6,999 nt of DNA from an uncultured Clostridia bacterium (GCA_934277845.1 CAKQVV010000082.1:1-6999); one strand, 5' to 3'. Numbered from the stretch's first letter, positions 1 to 5,724 are shown. Notes: a model not told the origin generated them from the sequence alone. Numbers and translations are program-made.

Positions 1-92
1 CGGAGAAAGCGAGATTCGAACTCGCGCTTCAGGTAATCCCCGAACTAACCCCTTAGCAGGGGGTCCCCTTATAGCCTCTTGGGTATTTCTCC
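1..92 (-). tRNA. tRNA-Ser (anticodon GCT)
   Basis: Read on the minus strand, this folds as a class II tRNA. The acceptor stem is GGAGAAA/TTTCTCC, with discriminator G73 at position 1, which is usual for serine tRNAs. The D-stem is CCC/GGG with a GG-containing loop. The anticodon stem is ACCCC/GGGGT around loop CTGCTAA, which places anticodon GCT at 55-57 (reads AGC/AGU serine codons). A long variable arm follows (TTCGGG-GATTA-CCTGAA), then the T-arm GCGAG-TTCGAAT-CTCGC. The long variable arm and G73 together support serine identity. Whether CCA is encoded cannot be seen because the window starts at G73. A consensus promoter lies directly upstream. Confidence 0.97.
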
Positions 93-129
93 GCGGGAAT
101 GAGGCTACGTCAAGTGCGATAGCCTAATT

Positions 130-158
130 ATTATATCGTAAGCGCGGACGTTTGTCAA
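130..158 (-). promoter_or_regulatory. Sigma-A promoter of the tRNA-Ser gene
   Basis: On the minus strand a perfect TTGACA (153-158) and a perfect TATAAT (130-135) are separated by exactly 17 bp. Transcription should begin near 123-125, giving a leader of about 32 nt before the tRNA 5' end at 92. The full consensus match fits a highly expressed stable RNA gene. Confidence 0.93.
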
Positions 159-221
159 CGATTTGAGCCAAAAAACCGAAGTTATCTTCATTTCGCGGCA
201 TCTGTTTGCTTGCGTCGCCGG

Positions 222-241
222 AAAACGGCAAAAATTTGCCG
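222..241 (-). terminator. Intrinsic terminator after the adenylating ligase
   Basis: On the minus strand, ten bases past the ligase stop codon, CGGCAA-ATTT-TTGCCG (226-241) forms a hairpin. It can be drawn with a seventh pair and a two-base loop. It is followed by TTTT (222-225). The T-tract is short, so termination may be partial. A weaker hairpin, GAAG-ATAA-CTTC (178-189), followed by GG and six T residues (170-175), lies further down before the tRNA promoter and could act as a back-up. Confidence 0.6.
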
Positions 242-250
242 CACTCTCGC

Positions 251-1894
251 CTACTCGGTCACGTCACTGCCGAGATAGATTTCTTTAAGTTTATTGACGT
301 CGACTTTGCCGACGAGCGTTTTCGGAAACTCGGAAACGTAGTACACTTTTTCGGGCACGGCATACACGGACAATCTTTCTTTTATAAACGCGGTGAGTTT
401 TGCGGTAAGTTTTCTCTTGTCCTCTTCCGCAAGCCGGGTTTCGGTCGTGACGAACAGCACGATCACGTCGCCGGTGCGTACGTCGGATCTTGCCGCGGCG
501 CACGCTTCCTTTACCTCGGGAATTTCGTCCATGACGAGTTTTTCGATCTCGGACGGGAACACGGTCACGCCGTTGACCTTGGCGATGCGTTTGATTCTCG
601 AACGGAAGTAGACGTACCCGTCTTTATCGACCGAACCGACGTCGCCGGAGCGCACGAATTTTTCGCCGTCGTGCTCGAAAAACGCGGCATCGGTTGCGTT
701 TTCGTCGCCGAGGTATCCGGTCATAAGCACGTCGCCGCTCACGCAAAGTTCGCCTTCTTCTCCCGCCGCCAGCATCTTTTCGCCGTCGAACGCCGCGATC
801 TTTACGCCGCCGACCGCTTTACCGACGCTGCCGTCGCGATGCGCGAGCGTAGTATTGACCGAGCAAACGGTAACGGTTTCGGTCAGTCCGTAACCTTCGT
901 AAAGCCTTGCCTCGGAGCCGTATTTAATCATACGCTCGTTGAACTCGGCAAGCAGGCTCTTCGGTACGTAGTCGCCGCCGACGAACGCGACGCGCAGGTT
1001 TTTAAGTTTATCGCCCGAAAACTCTTCTCTCGCGAGCAACGCTTTGTACAGCACGGGCACTCCGATGAGATAGTTGATTTTGTTTTGTTCGATGAGTTTG
1101 ATAGTGTCTGCGGTGTGGAACTTCGGCATAAGCGCGTCGGTACCGCCGTAACATATCATCGCGTGGATCCCCATCGCCAGCCCGAAACCGTGGAACATCG
1201 GAAGCACCGCGAGCATACTGCCGCCGTGAAATTCCTTTATCCCCAAAATGTCTAAACTCCGGTCGGTAAGCGCGTTTATCGCTCTGGACGAAAGTACTAT
1301 GGTTTTCGGGTGTCCGCCCGTGCCGCCGGAGTGCAGATATACCGCAGGTGCTTCGGCGTCGCGGAACGCGGCGATTTTAGGCTCGCCGCTTCTGAGCGCT
1401 TCGGAATACAGCGTGACGCGGGGCAATTTTTTGATCGCGCCCAAAGTCGGCATGGTGCGGATCGCATAGACCGACTTGCGGATAAAGCCGAGGTACTGCG
1501 CGGGCGAACACACCAGCGTCGGGTATTCGTCGACGAGCCCCGGATATTTCTCGACGGAAAAATCGGGGACGACCAGCATTTTGCTGTGCACCTCCGTCAT
1601 ATACTCTCTCAGTCTTGCCTCGGGAGCGAGCGGGTGAACCATGTGTGCGATCGCGCCGATTTTCGAGAGCGCGTAAAAACACGTCACGCACTGCGGGATA
1701 TTCGGCATGCACAGCGTAACCGCATCGCCCTCGCCTATTCCTGCCGAGCGGAACCAGCCGGCAATCGCGTTTATATCGGCGATCATGGTTTTATAATCGA
1801 CTTTTGCTCCCATGAAAGCGAGAGCGGTATTATCGGGATATTCGGCGGCGGTTTCCGCCACCGCAAGATATAAAGTTTTGTGTTTATCGTTCAC
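251..1894 (-). CDS. ANL-superfamily acyl/aryl adenylating ligase (AMP-binding, acyl-CoA synthetase-like)
   Basis: This 547-residue protein has the full two-domain layout of adenylate-forming ligases, which activate a carboxylate with ATP and usually pass it to CoA or a carrier-protein thiol. The motifs appear in order: the phosphate-binding A3 loop at 187-197 (LHSGGTGGHPK), A4 at about 231-238 (LPMFHGFG), A5 at 332-340 (YEGYGLTET), the ribose-binding Asp418 in RSGD, the hinge region at 431-442 (RSRIKRIAKVNG) and the A10 lysine Lys530 in PKTLVGK. Length and motifs match stand-alone fatty-acid or aryl-acid ligases. No signal peptide or membrane segment is seen, so it should be cytoplasmic. The start is GTG at 1892-1894 behind GGAGG (1903-1907) with 8-nt spacing; the stop is TAG. 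The A3 loop has Gly193 where Thr or Ser is usual, and the hinge has Ser432 in place of the usual Gly. It lies 44 bp after the acyltransferase gene and is probably co-transcribed with it. The substrate cannot be read from the sequence. Confidence 0.9.
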   Translation of the reverse strand: MNDKHKTLYLAVAETAAEYPDNTALAFMGAKVDYKTMIADINAIAGWFRSAGIGEGDAVTLCMPNIPQCVTCFYALSKIGAIAHMVHPLAPEARLREYMTEVHSKMLVVPDFSVEKYPGLVDEYPTLVCSPAQYLGFIRKSVYAIRTMPTLGAIKKLPRVTLYSEALRSGEPKIAAFRDAEAPAVYLHSGGTGGHPKTIVLSSRAINALTDRSLDILGIKEFHGGSMLAVLPMFHGFGLAMGIHAMICYGGTDALMPKFHTADTIKLIEQNKINYLIGVPVLYKALLAREEFSGDKLKNLRVAFVGGDYVPKSLLAEFNERMIKYGSEARLYEGYGLTETVTVCSVNTTLAHRDGSVGKAVGGVKIAAFDGEKMLAAGEEGELCVSGDVLMTGYLGDENATDAAFFEHDGEKFVRSGDVGSVDKDGYVYFRSRIKRIAKVNGVTVFPSEIEKLVMDEIPEVKEACAAARSDVRTGDVIVLFVTTETRLAEEDKRKLTAKLTAFIKERLSVYAVPEKVYYVSEFPKTLVGKVDVNKLKEIYLGSDVTE

Positions 1895-1938
1895 TTGGTT
1901 TTCCTCCGTCCGATAATCAGCCGCGTTTTATTCTCGCG

Positions 1939-2778
1939 TCAGAAAACGGATAGTCCGTTTGTGATTCCTATAATCATTATTATACCCGCAATCACGGGTT
2001 GATGCAACAAATACACCCATAAAGTATTTCGTCCGATTGCCGAAATACCGCGATTCCACGCGCCGTCGAGTGACGGCAACAGCGATTTACGCCCGGGATA
2101 GAACTTTTTGCCGATATACGCGCCCCACAGCACGACTCCCGCGCACGGGAAAAGCGGAAAATGGTCGGAGCCGACGCGTTTCAAACCGATCATCGCTTCG
2201 AGCACCGTGCGCCATAGCTTGTCGGGATCGGTAGGCATGCCGGTTATCCATGGCCGCGCGTACCACTCGATCGCTATGCCGCCGATAAGGAACGCCGCGC
2301 CGAACAAAAGAAACCAGAAATCGTTTTTTAAGAACTTGTTTATCAGCCAGTACGCGAGCGACGCGAACGCAAGAAGTTGTATTACTCCGAACACGATGAA
2401 CGCGTTCATATCCGCGACCGAATCGAGAAACGCCGTTGCGGTCGTGAGAATCGCCGCGAAGATGAAAAGTTTGGCACAGCGCATGCCGTCGCTATGGGAA
2501 AACGTGCAACTTATTCCGGATATAAGCAGGAACAGCGTGGCAAAGATATAGTGAAAAGTGTCGCGGAACGCAGACATATAAAAATTATAGCCGTCGTCCC
2601 ATAGTTTGTATAATGAAGCAGGCGCGTTCGCGTAAAAGTCGGTAAAAAAACTCGGCAGTATGCTCAGATCGTACATGAAGTGGTCGAAACACATGAGAAT
2701 TATCGCCGCACCTCTCAAAAAGTCGGCTTCCCACACGCGTTTTTTTGCGCCGAATAACTTGTCCGCTCTGTATACCAC
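1939..2778 (-). CDS. HGSNAT/DUF1624-family membrane acyltransferase
   Basis: This 279-residue, very hydrophobic protein matches the bacterial branch of the heparan-alpha-glucosaminide N-acetyltransferase catalytic family (DUF1624). In animals that family carries acetyl groups from cytosolic acetyl-CoA across a membrane to a sugar amine. Visible hallmarks are R14-W-E-A-D19-F-L-R22-G23 and D32-H33-F-M-Y-D37 at the first membrane helix, ISG near 86-88, DHFPLFP at 205-211, and the closing motif GRNTLWVYLLHQP at 249-261. About seven or eight membrane segments can be drawn. The start is GTG at 2776-2778, the first in-frame start after a stop; no Shine-Dalgarno sequence precedes it, and the likely transcription start falls on the GTG itself. 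A later GTG (Val15) also lacks a ribosome site. The stop is TGA. The acceptor is unknown; a cell-envelope glycan is inferred from the family and membrane location. Confidence 0.85.
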   Translation of the reverse strand: MVYRADKLFGAKKRVWEADFLRGAAIILMCFDHFMYDLSILPSFFTDFYANAPASLYKLWDDGYNFYMSAFRDTFHYIFATLFLLISGISCTFSHSDGMRCAKLFIFAAILTTATAFLDSVADMNAFIVFGVIQLLAFASLAYWLINKFLKNDFWFLLFGAAFLIGGIAIEWYARPWITGMPTDPDKLWRTVLEAMIGLKRVGSDHFPLFPCAGVVLWGAYIGKKFYPGRKSLLPSLDGAWNRGISAIGRNTLWVYLLHQPVIAGIIMIIGITNGLSVF

Positions 2779-2784
2779 GATGTT

Positions 2785-2813
2785 ATTCTAATATATTCTC
2801 CCGTTTTTGTCGA
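2785..2813 (-). promoter_or_regulatory. Probable promoter of the membrane acyltransferase gene
   Basis: On the minus strand, TCGACA (2808-2813) and TAGAAT (2785-2790) are separated by 17 bp; each hexamer differs from consensus at one position. The -10 box ends seven bases before the G of the GTG start at 2778, so the predicted transcript begins at or within a base or two of the start codon. The box lies in the 65-bp gap after the phosphatase gene, where no strong terminator is seen, so read-through from upstream may also occur. Confidence 0.6.
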
Positions 2814-2843
2814 GCGAATTAACCTTTTACGCCGTAAAAAGCG

Positions 2844-3503
2844 TCATTTCAGGTCGCCGATTTTTACGAGCGGCAACAATTCGGCGGGGCTATCGATCAC
2901 GTTCTTTGCGCCGTTATCCAGCAAAAAGTCGCGGTCTCGAAATCCCCAGGTCACCGCCACGCATTTGAGTCCCGAGTTTCCGGCGGTTTTAAGGTCGACT
3001 TCGCTGTCGCCGACGTAAACGGCTTCGTCCTTGTTTACGCCTAAGTTTTTAAGCGCGAGTAGCACGCCGTCGGGAGCGGGTTTGGTCTTTATGCCGTTTC
3101 CTTCGCCCACCGCGAAATCGACGAGCCCGTTGAAGGTCACGTTTTTGAGTTCCTGCACCGCCGCGTCGTACTTGTTCGACACGATCGCGGACTTCAGTCC
3201 TGCGTCGCGCACCGCTTTCAGCATGCCGATTACGCCGTCGTAAGGGCGCGTATTATCGTCCTTGTGAATATCGTAATACGTCTTGAAAACCGTAAGGCAC
3301 TCGTCCGTCATGTCCTTTTTGTCGTCGGGGAGCGACTTGTTGATGAGGTAACGCACGCCGCTGCCGAGGAAACTGCGGACTTCGCGCTTATCTCTTTCGG
3401 GAAAGCCGTACTCTTTCATCGTATAATTGACGCTCAGCCACAGATCGTCGAGCGTGTCGAGAAGCGTTCCGTCGAGGTCGAAAACTATTGCTTTTACTTG
3501 CAT
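2844..3503 (-). CDS. HAD-superfamily phosphatase, phosphoglycolate phosphatase-like
   Basis: This 219-residue soluble HAD hydrolase has all four signature motifs: I, DLDGTLLDT with nucleophile Asp9 and acid/base Asp11; II, IVSN with Ser109; III, Lys141 in KTKPAP; and IV, VGDSEVD with Asp166 and Asp170. A helical cap sits between motifs I and II (about residues 18-90), as in the subclass IA enzymes Gph and PpaX. It should dephosphorylate a small phosphometabolite such as 2-phosphoglycolate; the exact substrate is not readable. The open frame extends 50 codons upstream, but ATG at 3501-3503 is chosen because AAGGAG (3509-3514) stands 5 nt before it, a good promoter lies inside the extension, and motif I sits at the usual distance from the N-terminus. 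The stop is TGA. It is transcribed divergently from the O-acetyltransferase gene and is the first of three co-oriented genes. Confidence 0.9.
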   Translation of the reverse strand: MQVKAIVFDLDGTLLDTLDDLWLSVNYTMKEYGFPERDKREVRSFLGSGVRYLINKSLPDDKKDMTDECLTVFKTYYDIHKDDNTRPYDGVIGMLKAVRDAGLKSAIVSNKYDAAVQELKNVTFNGLVDFAVGEGNGIKTKPAPDGVLLALKNLGVNKDEAVYVGDSEVDLKTAGNSGLKCVAVTWGFRDRDFLLDNGAKNVIDSPAELLPLVKIGDLK

Positions 3504-3545
3504 GCCTGCTCCTTCGGGGCGTTTGCCCGTCGTTTTTTCACTGCC

Positions 3546-3575
3546 AGTATACCAAATATCGGCACGGACGGTCAA
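3546..3575 (-). promoter_or_regulatory. Sigma-A promoter of the HAD phosphatase gene
   Basis: On the minus strand, TTGACC (3570-3575) and TATACT (3546-3551) are separated by 18 bp. The predicted transcription start is near 3539, leaving a leader of about 36 nt. The leader contains a small hairpin, GGGC-AAAC-GCCC (3517-3528), just ahead of the AAGGAG ribosome binding site at 3509-3514. Confidence 0.75.
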
Positions 3576-3636
3576 GCGCGGACGACAGTATAGCGCGTAT
3601 TTCACCGAAATTACGCAAAGTCGGACGGCTTTTCGC

Positions 3637-3665
3637 TTGATTTTAATCGGCAAAGCGGCTATAAT
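3637..3665 (+). promoter_or_regulatory. Sigma-A promoter of the O-acetyltransferase gene
   Basis: TTGATT (3637-3642) and a perfect TATAAT (3660-3665) are separated by 17 bp. The start of transcription should fall near 3672, about 23 nt before the ATG at 3695. A second TATAAT at 3674-3679 has no matching -35 box and lies too close to the gene, so it is not favoured. Confidence 0.85.
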
Positions 3666-3667
3666 AG

Positions 3668-3692
3668 CGATACTATAATTTCGGGAGTATCG
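3668..3692. promoter_or_regulatory. Operator-like dyad over the acetyltransferase transcription start and ribosome site
   Basis: CGATACT (3668-3674) and AGTATCG (3686-3692) form a perfect 7-bp inverted repeat with an 11-bp spacer. It spans the predicted transcription start and most of the GGGAG ribosome site (3683-3687). The transcript probably begins inside the left arm, so an RNA hairpin would be mostly lost. A DNA operator for a dimeric repressor is therefore the better reading. No regulator gene is visible next to it. Confidence 0.4.
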
Positions 3693-3694
3693 TT

Positions 3695-4309
3695 ATGGGA
3701 ATGAGAGAAAAACTACTGACCGGCGAACTTTATGCGTGCGACGACGATTCGGTCGCAGCCGAGCAGGCGACCTGGCTGGAAAAAGTTTACGAATATAATA
3801 TGACGCGTCCGTCCGAGCCGGAAAAGCGCAAGGCAATGCTGGAAAACATGTTCGCGCATCTCGGCAAAGGTTGCTATATCGAACCGCCTTTTCACGCCAA
3901 CTGGGGCGGCAAAAACGTGAGCCTCGGCGATTACGTTTACGCGAACTTTAACCTGACGCTCGTGGACGACGGCGTAATCACCGTGGGCGATTATACCATG
4001 ATCGGTCCGGGCGTGACGATCGCGACCGCGGGACACCCCGTTCTCCCCGAACTCCGCGAGAGAATCTATCAGTACAATATGCCCGTGCATATCGGCAGAA
4101 ACTGCTGGCTGGGCGCGCACGTCGTGGTGCTCCCCGGCGTGACGATCGGCGATAACACCGTGGTGGGCGCGGGCAGCATCGTCACGAAAGACTTGCCCGC
4201 AAACGTCGTTGCCGTCGGCAACCCTTGCCGCGTTCTCCGTGAAATAAACGATCGCGACCGCGAGTACTACTTCAAGGACAGAAAGATAAATCCCGAGGAT
4301 TTGAAATAA
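3695..4309 (+). CDS. maa: Maltose/galactoside-type O-acetyltransferase (left-handed beta-helix)
   Basis: This 204-residue protein belongs to the LacA/Maa/NodL branch of hexapeptide acetyltransferases, which move acetyl from acetyl-CoA to a sugar hydroxyl in the cytoplasm as trimers. The N-terminal 'Mac' helical domain (about 4-60, containing EKLLTGELY) is followed by the beta-helix, with hexapeptide repeats such as IGPGVT, IGRNCW, LPGVTI and IGDNTV. Catalytic His114 lies in TAGHPV. Asn84, Asp92 and Trp138 fall where LacA has its substrate-site Asn85, Asp93 and Trp139, a constant offset of one. Length is normal for the family. ATG at 3695 is chosen because GGGAG (3683-3687) lies 7 nt upstream; a second ATG at 3701 is possible. 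The gene stands alone on its strand, with its own promoter and a strong terminator about 80 bp downstream. The natural sugar substrate is unknown, and the symbol reflects the closest family name only. Confidence 0.9.
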   Translation: MGMREKLLTGELYACDDDSVAAEQATWLEKVYEYNMTRPSEPEKRKAMLENMFAHLGKGCYIEPPFHANWGGKNVSLGDYVYANFNLTLVDDGVITVGDYTMIGPGVTIATAGHPVLPELRERIYQYNMPVHIGRNCWLGAHVVVLPGVTIGDNTVVGAGSIVTKDLPANVVAVGNPCRVLREINDRDREYYFKDRKINPEDLK

Positions 4310-4313
4310 GTCC

Positions 4314-4343
4314 TCTGCCGAAAGCAGATAACGCATAATCTGC
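4314..4343 (+). other. Overlapping alternative hairpins in the acetyltransferase 3' untranslated region
   Basis: TCTGC (4314-4318) can pair with GCAGA (4324-4328) around loop CGAAA. Alternatively GCAGAT (4324-4329) can pair with ATCTGC (4338-4343) around an 8-base loop. The two structures exclude each other because they share the central arm, and TCTGCCG occurs as a direct repeat. No T-tract follows either hairpin, so neither is a terminator by itself. They may only stabilise the message end. Confidence 0.35.
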
Positions 4344-4388
4344 CGTCATATTCCAAAAAAAATATTGACGACAATTACAAAACATACT

Positions 4389-4420
4389 AAGAAGGGCGAT
4401 CCTGCGGGACCGCCCTTCTT
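4389..4420. terminator. Strong bidirectional intrinsic terminator
   Basis: AAGAAGGGCG (4389-4398) and CGCCCTTCTT (4411-4420) form a 10-bp GC-cored stem, with three further pairs inside the loop around TGCG. On the plus strand the arm ends in TTCTTATT and five T residues follow at 4428-4432. On the minus strand the arm also ends in TTCTT and is followed by AGTATGTTTT. It lies between the convergent acetyltransferase and lipoprotein genes and should serve both. Confidence 0.85.
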
Positions 4421-4436
4421 ATTGTGGTTTTTCTAC

Positions 4437-4466
4437 GCGAAACGCCGAACGCTCTACGCGTTTCGC
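4437..4466. repeat. Inverted repeat beyond the lipoprotein stop codon
   Basis: GCGAAACGC (4437-4445) and GCGTTTCGC (4458-4466) are perfect complements, 9 bp with a 12-base loop. They lie in the 3' untranslated region of the minus-strand lipoprotein gene, 20 bp beyond its stop codon and ahead of the shared terminator. Neither strand has a T-tract next to it, so it is more likely a message-stabilising hairpin or part of a compound terminator than a terminator alone. Confidence 0.5.
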
Positions 4467-4485
4467 CGCATAAGCGCCGTTCCGA

Positions 4486-5646
4486 TTATTTTACCGTTAC
4501 CGCGCCGTCGGTGGTTATGAACACCGCGGGAGTCTTGCCTGCCGTCATTTTCACTCCGTTAAGCGTGGACGTCGAATAGTTCTCTCCTTTGGTCACTACC
4601 TGTTCGAAAGCATAACCGTTTGCCGAACTAATAGTGCCGCCGTTCATCGTAAAGGTCAGCGACGGATTATAACCCGTTACGCTGTCGACTACGATACCGC
4701 TGCCGTTTCCGTCCGCGCCGTTTCCGTTATAGTTCGGCTGGCTATACTCGCCAGTCGCGACAACCGTGCAATCGTTAAGCGTGACCGCGCCCGACTTAAT
4801 ATACAGTCCGAATGTGCCGTTGAACGAGCAACGATCGAACGTGACGGTATGTCCGCCCGCAAGGTAACCAGCGGCAACCGCCGCACCCCTGACGATGCAA
4901 TCGCTCATAGCGATTTTACTGCCCTTGGTGGAACCGTTGGTGTAAAATCCGCCGTAGTAACCTGCTGAATTCACCTTTTCGACGGTGAGATCTACTTTCG
5001 CGCCGTTTACGAGTATTCCGTAAAATATCTTGTTATCGTCTGTTTGTTCGCCCGCGATATAGCCGGTTTCGGTGCCGATATTGCCGTTAAGAAGTTTTAC
5101 GACGAGTTTGTAGCCGCACTCCTTAGCCGTTCCGTCGACCTTGTAATAAGTACATACGTTCACTTCTGCGCCGATCGTCTTTCCGTTAAGATCGATCGTA
5201 ATGCTAAGGTCGCTGCCGTCGGGACGAATATTAAAGTCCGTCATGCCCGCCTTTGCGATATCGTTCATAAGGACAATGTGCGCGTTGTTTTTCTTGACGG
5301 CGGCATCGAGTTCGTCCCAGTTGTGTACCGCTATGCCGTTTTCGACCTCTTGCACGTCCTCGCCGTCGCCGCGCGAACAAGCGCGGACCGTAACGAGTTT
5401 ACCGTCGCGCTCGGCGTAAGCGGGTTCGCCGTAGTCGTGCCCGAGTCTGGTCACGGGGCGGGTTTCTTCTTTGTCGCAAACGCTGCACTTGCGCGTTTCC
5501 GCGCCGTCCTCGGTGCAGGTCGCGGCAACGGTTACTTCCCACTCGCCGAAACTGTGTCCGTTCGCACACTTATCTCCGCATGCTGCGAACAAAACCATTG
5601 CCATAATCGCCGCTAAAACGGCTGCCGGTATTTTTGCTTTCCTCAT
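4486..5646 (-). CDS. Surface lipoprotein with Cys-rich module and predicted beta-helix domain
   Basis: This 386-residue protein begins with a lipoprotein signal peptide: charged MRKAK, a hydrophobic stretch to residue 20 and the lipobox-like F-A-A-C23, with Cys23 as the predicted lipid anchor. Residues 27-70 hold a Cys/His-rich unit (GHSFGEW, ATCTEDG, C54-S-V-C57, LGH) that recurs in extracellular proteins of gut clostridia. A second, degraded copy seems to follow at about 69-103. From about 104 a 'HNWDELDAAV...IVLMNDI' segment leads into repeating strands rich in G, N and T (about 145-386). This is typical of right-handed parallel beta-helices such as pectate-lyase-like folds. No catalytic residues can be assigned, so carbohydrate binding or adhesion is only a guess. 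ATG at 5644-5646 is preceded by AAGGAGG (5652-5658) with 5-nt spacing; the stop is TAA. It has its own promoter, separate from the permease gene upstream. Confidence 0.85.
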   Translation of the reverse strand: MRKAKIPAAVLAAIMAMVLFAACGDKCANGHSFGEWEVTVAATCTEDGAETRKCSVCDKEETRPVTRLGHDYGEPAYAERDGKLVTVRACSRGDGEDVQEVENGIAVHNWDELDAAVKKNNAHIVLMNDIAKAGMTDFNIRPDGSDLSITIDLNGKTIGAEVNVCTYYKVDGTAKECGYKLVVKLLNGNIGTETGYIAGEQTDDNKIFYGILVNGAKVDLTVEKVNSAGYYGGFYTNGSTKGSKIAMSDCIVRGAAVAAGYLAGGHTVTFDRCSFNGTFGLYIKSGAVTLNDCTVVATGEYSQPNYNGNGADGNGSGIVVDSVTGYNPSLTFTMNGGTISSANGYAFEQVVTKGENYSTSTLNGVKMTAGKTPAVFITTDGAVTVK

Positions 5647-5694
5647 TTTATCCTCCTTCGTCCGATACTTCGAACGTTTTTAAATTACATTATT

Positions 5695-5724
5695 ATTTTA
5701 CATTACGTTGTCAGAATCTGTCAA
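5695..5724 (-). promoter_or_regulatory. Sigma-A promoter of the lipoprotein gene, with dyad on the -35 box
   Basis: On the minus strand a perfect TTGACA (5719-5724) and TAAAAT (5695-5700) are separated by 18 bp, placing the transcription start near 5688 and giving a leader of about 42 nt. The -35 box is one half of an imperfect inverted repeat, TTGTCAG-AAT-CTGTCAA on the plus strand (5708-5724, 6 of 7 positions symmetric). This could be a regulator site blocking RNA polymerase. Confidence 0.7.

Noticed and set aside
206..1255. Long plus-strand open frame of 349 codons opposite the adenylating ligase
   Set aside because: It lies wholly within the ligase gene on the other strand and has no family resemblance and no ribosome site. 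Long antisense frames are expected from the G/C-biased codons of the real gene, which has all family motifs.
3504..3653. 50-codon N-terminal extension of the HAD phosphatase
   Set aside because: The extension contains the promoter (3546-3575) and would place motif I far from the N-terminus. The ATG at 3503 has a proper AAGGAG site.
3713..4336. Minus-strand open frame of 207 codons opposite the O-acetyltransferase
   Set aside because: It is a shadow of the acetyltransferase gene, whose catalytic residues and promoter are clear. The antisense protein has no recognisable domain.
4365..4393. Possible plus-strand promoter TTGACG-17 bp-TAAGAA
   Set aside because: The -10 match is poor and lies inside the left arm of the strong terminator. 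There is no gene to drive on this strand.
4437..4466. Inverted repeat as a terminator or mobile-element end
   Set aside because: There is no T-tract beside it on either strand, no transposase or target duplication nearby, and no second copy in the window.
5044..5616. Plus-strand open frame of 190 codons opposite the lipoprotein
   Set aside because: It is antisense to a gene with a signal peptide, ribosome site and promoter. It shows no domain and no upstream signals of its own.
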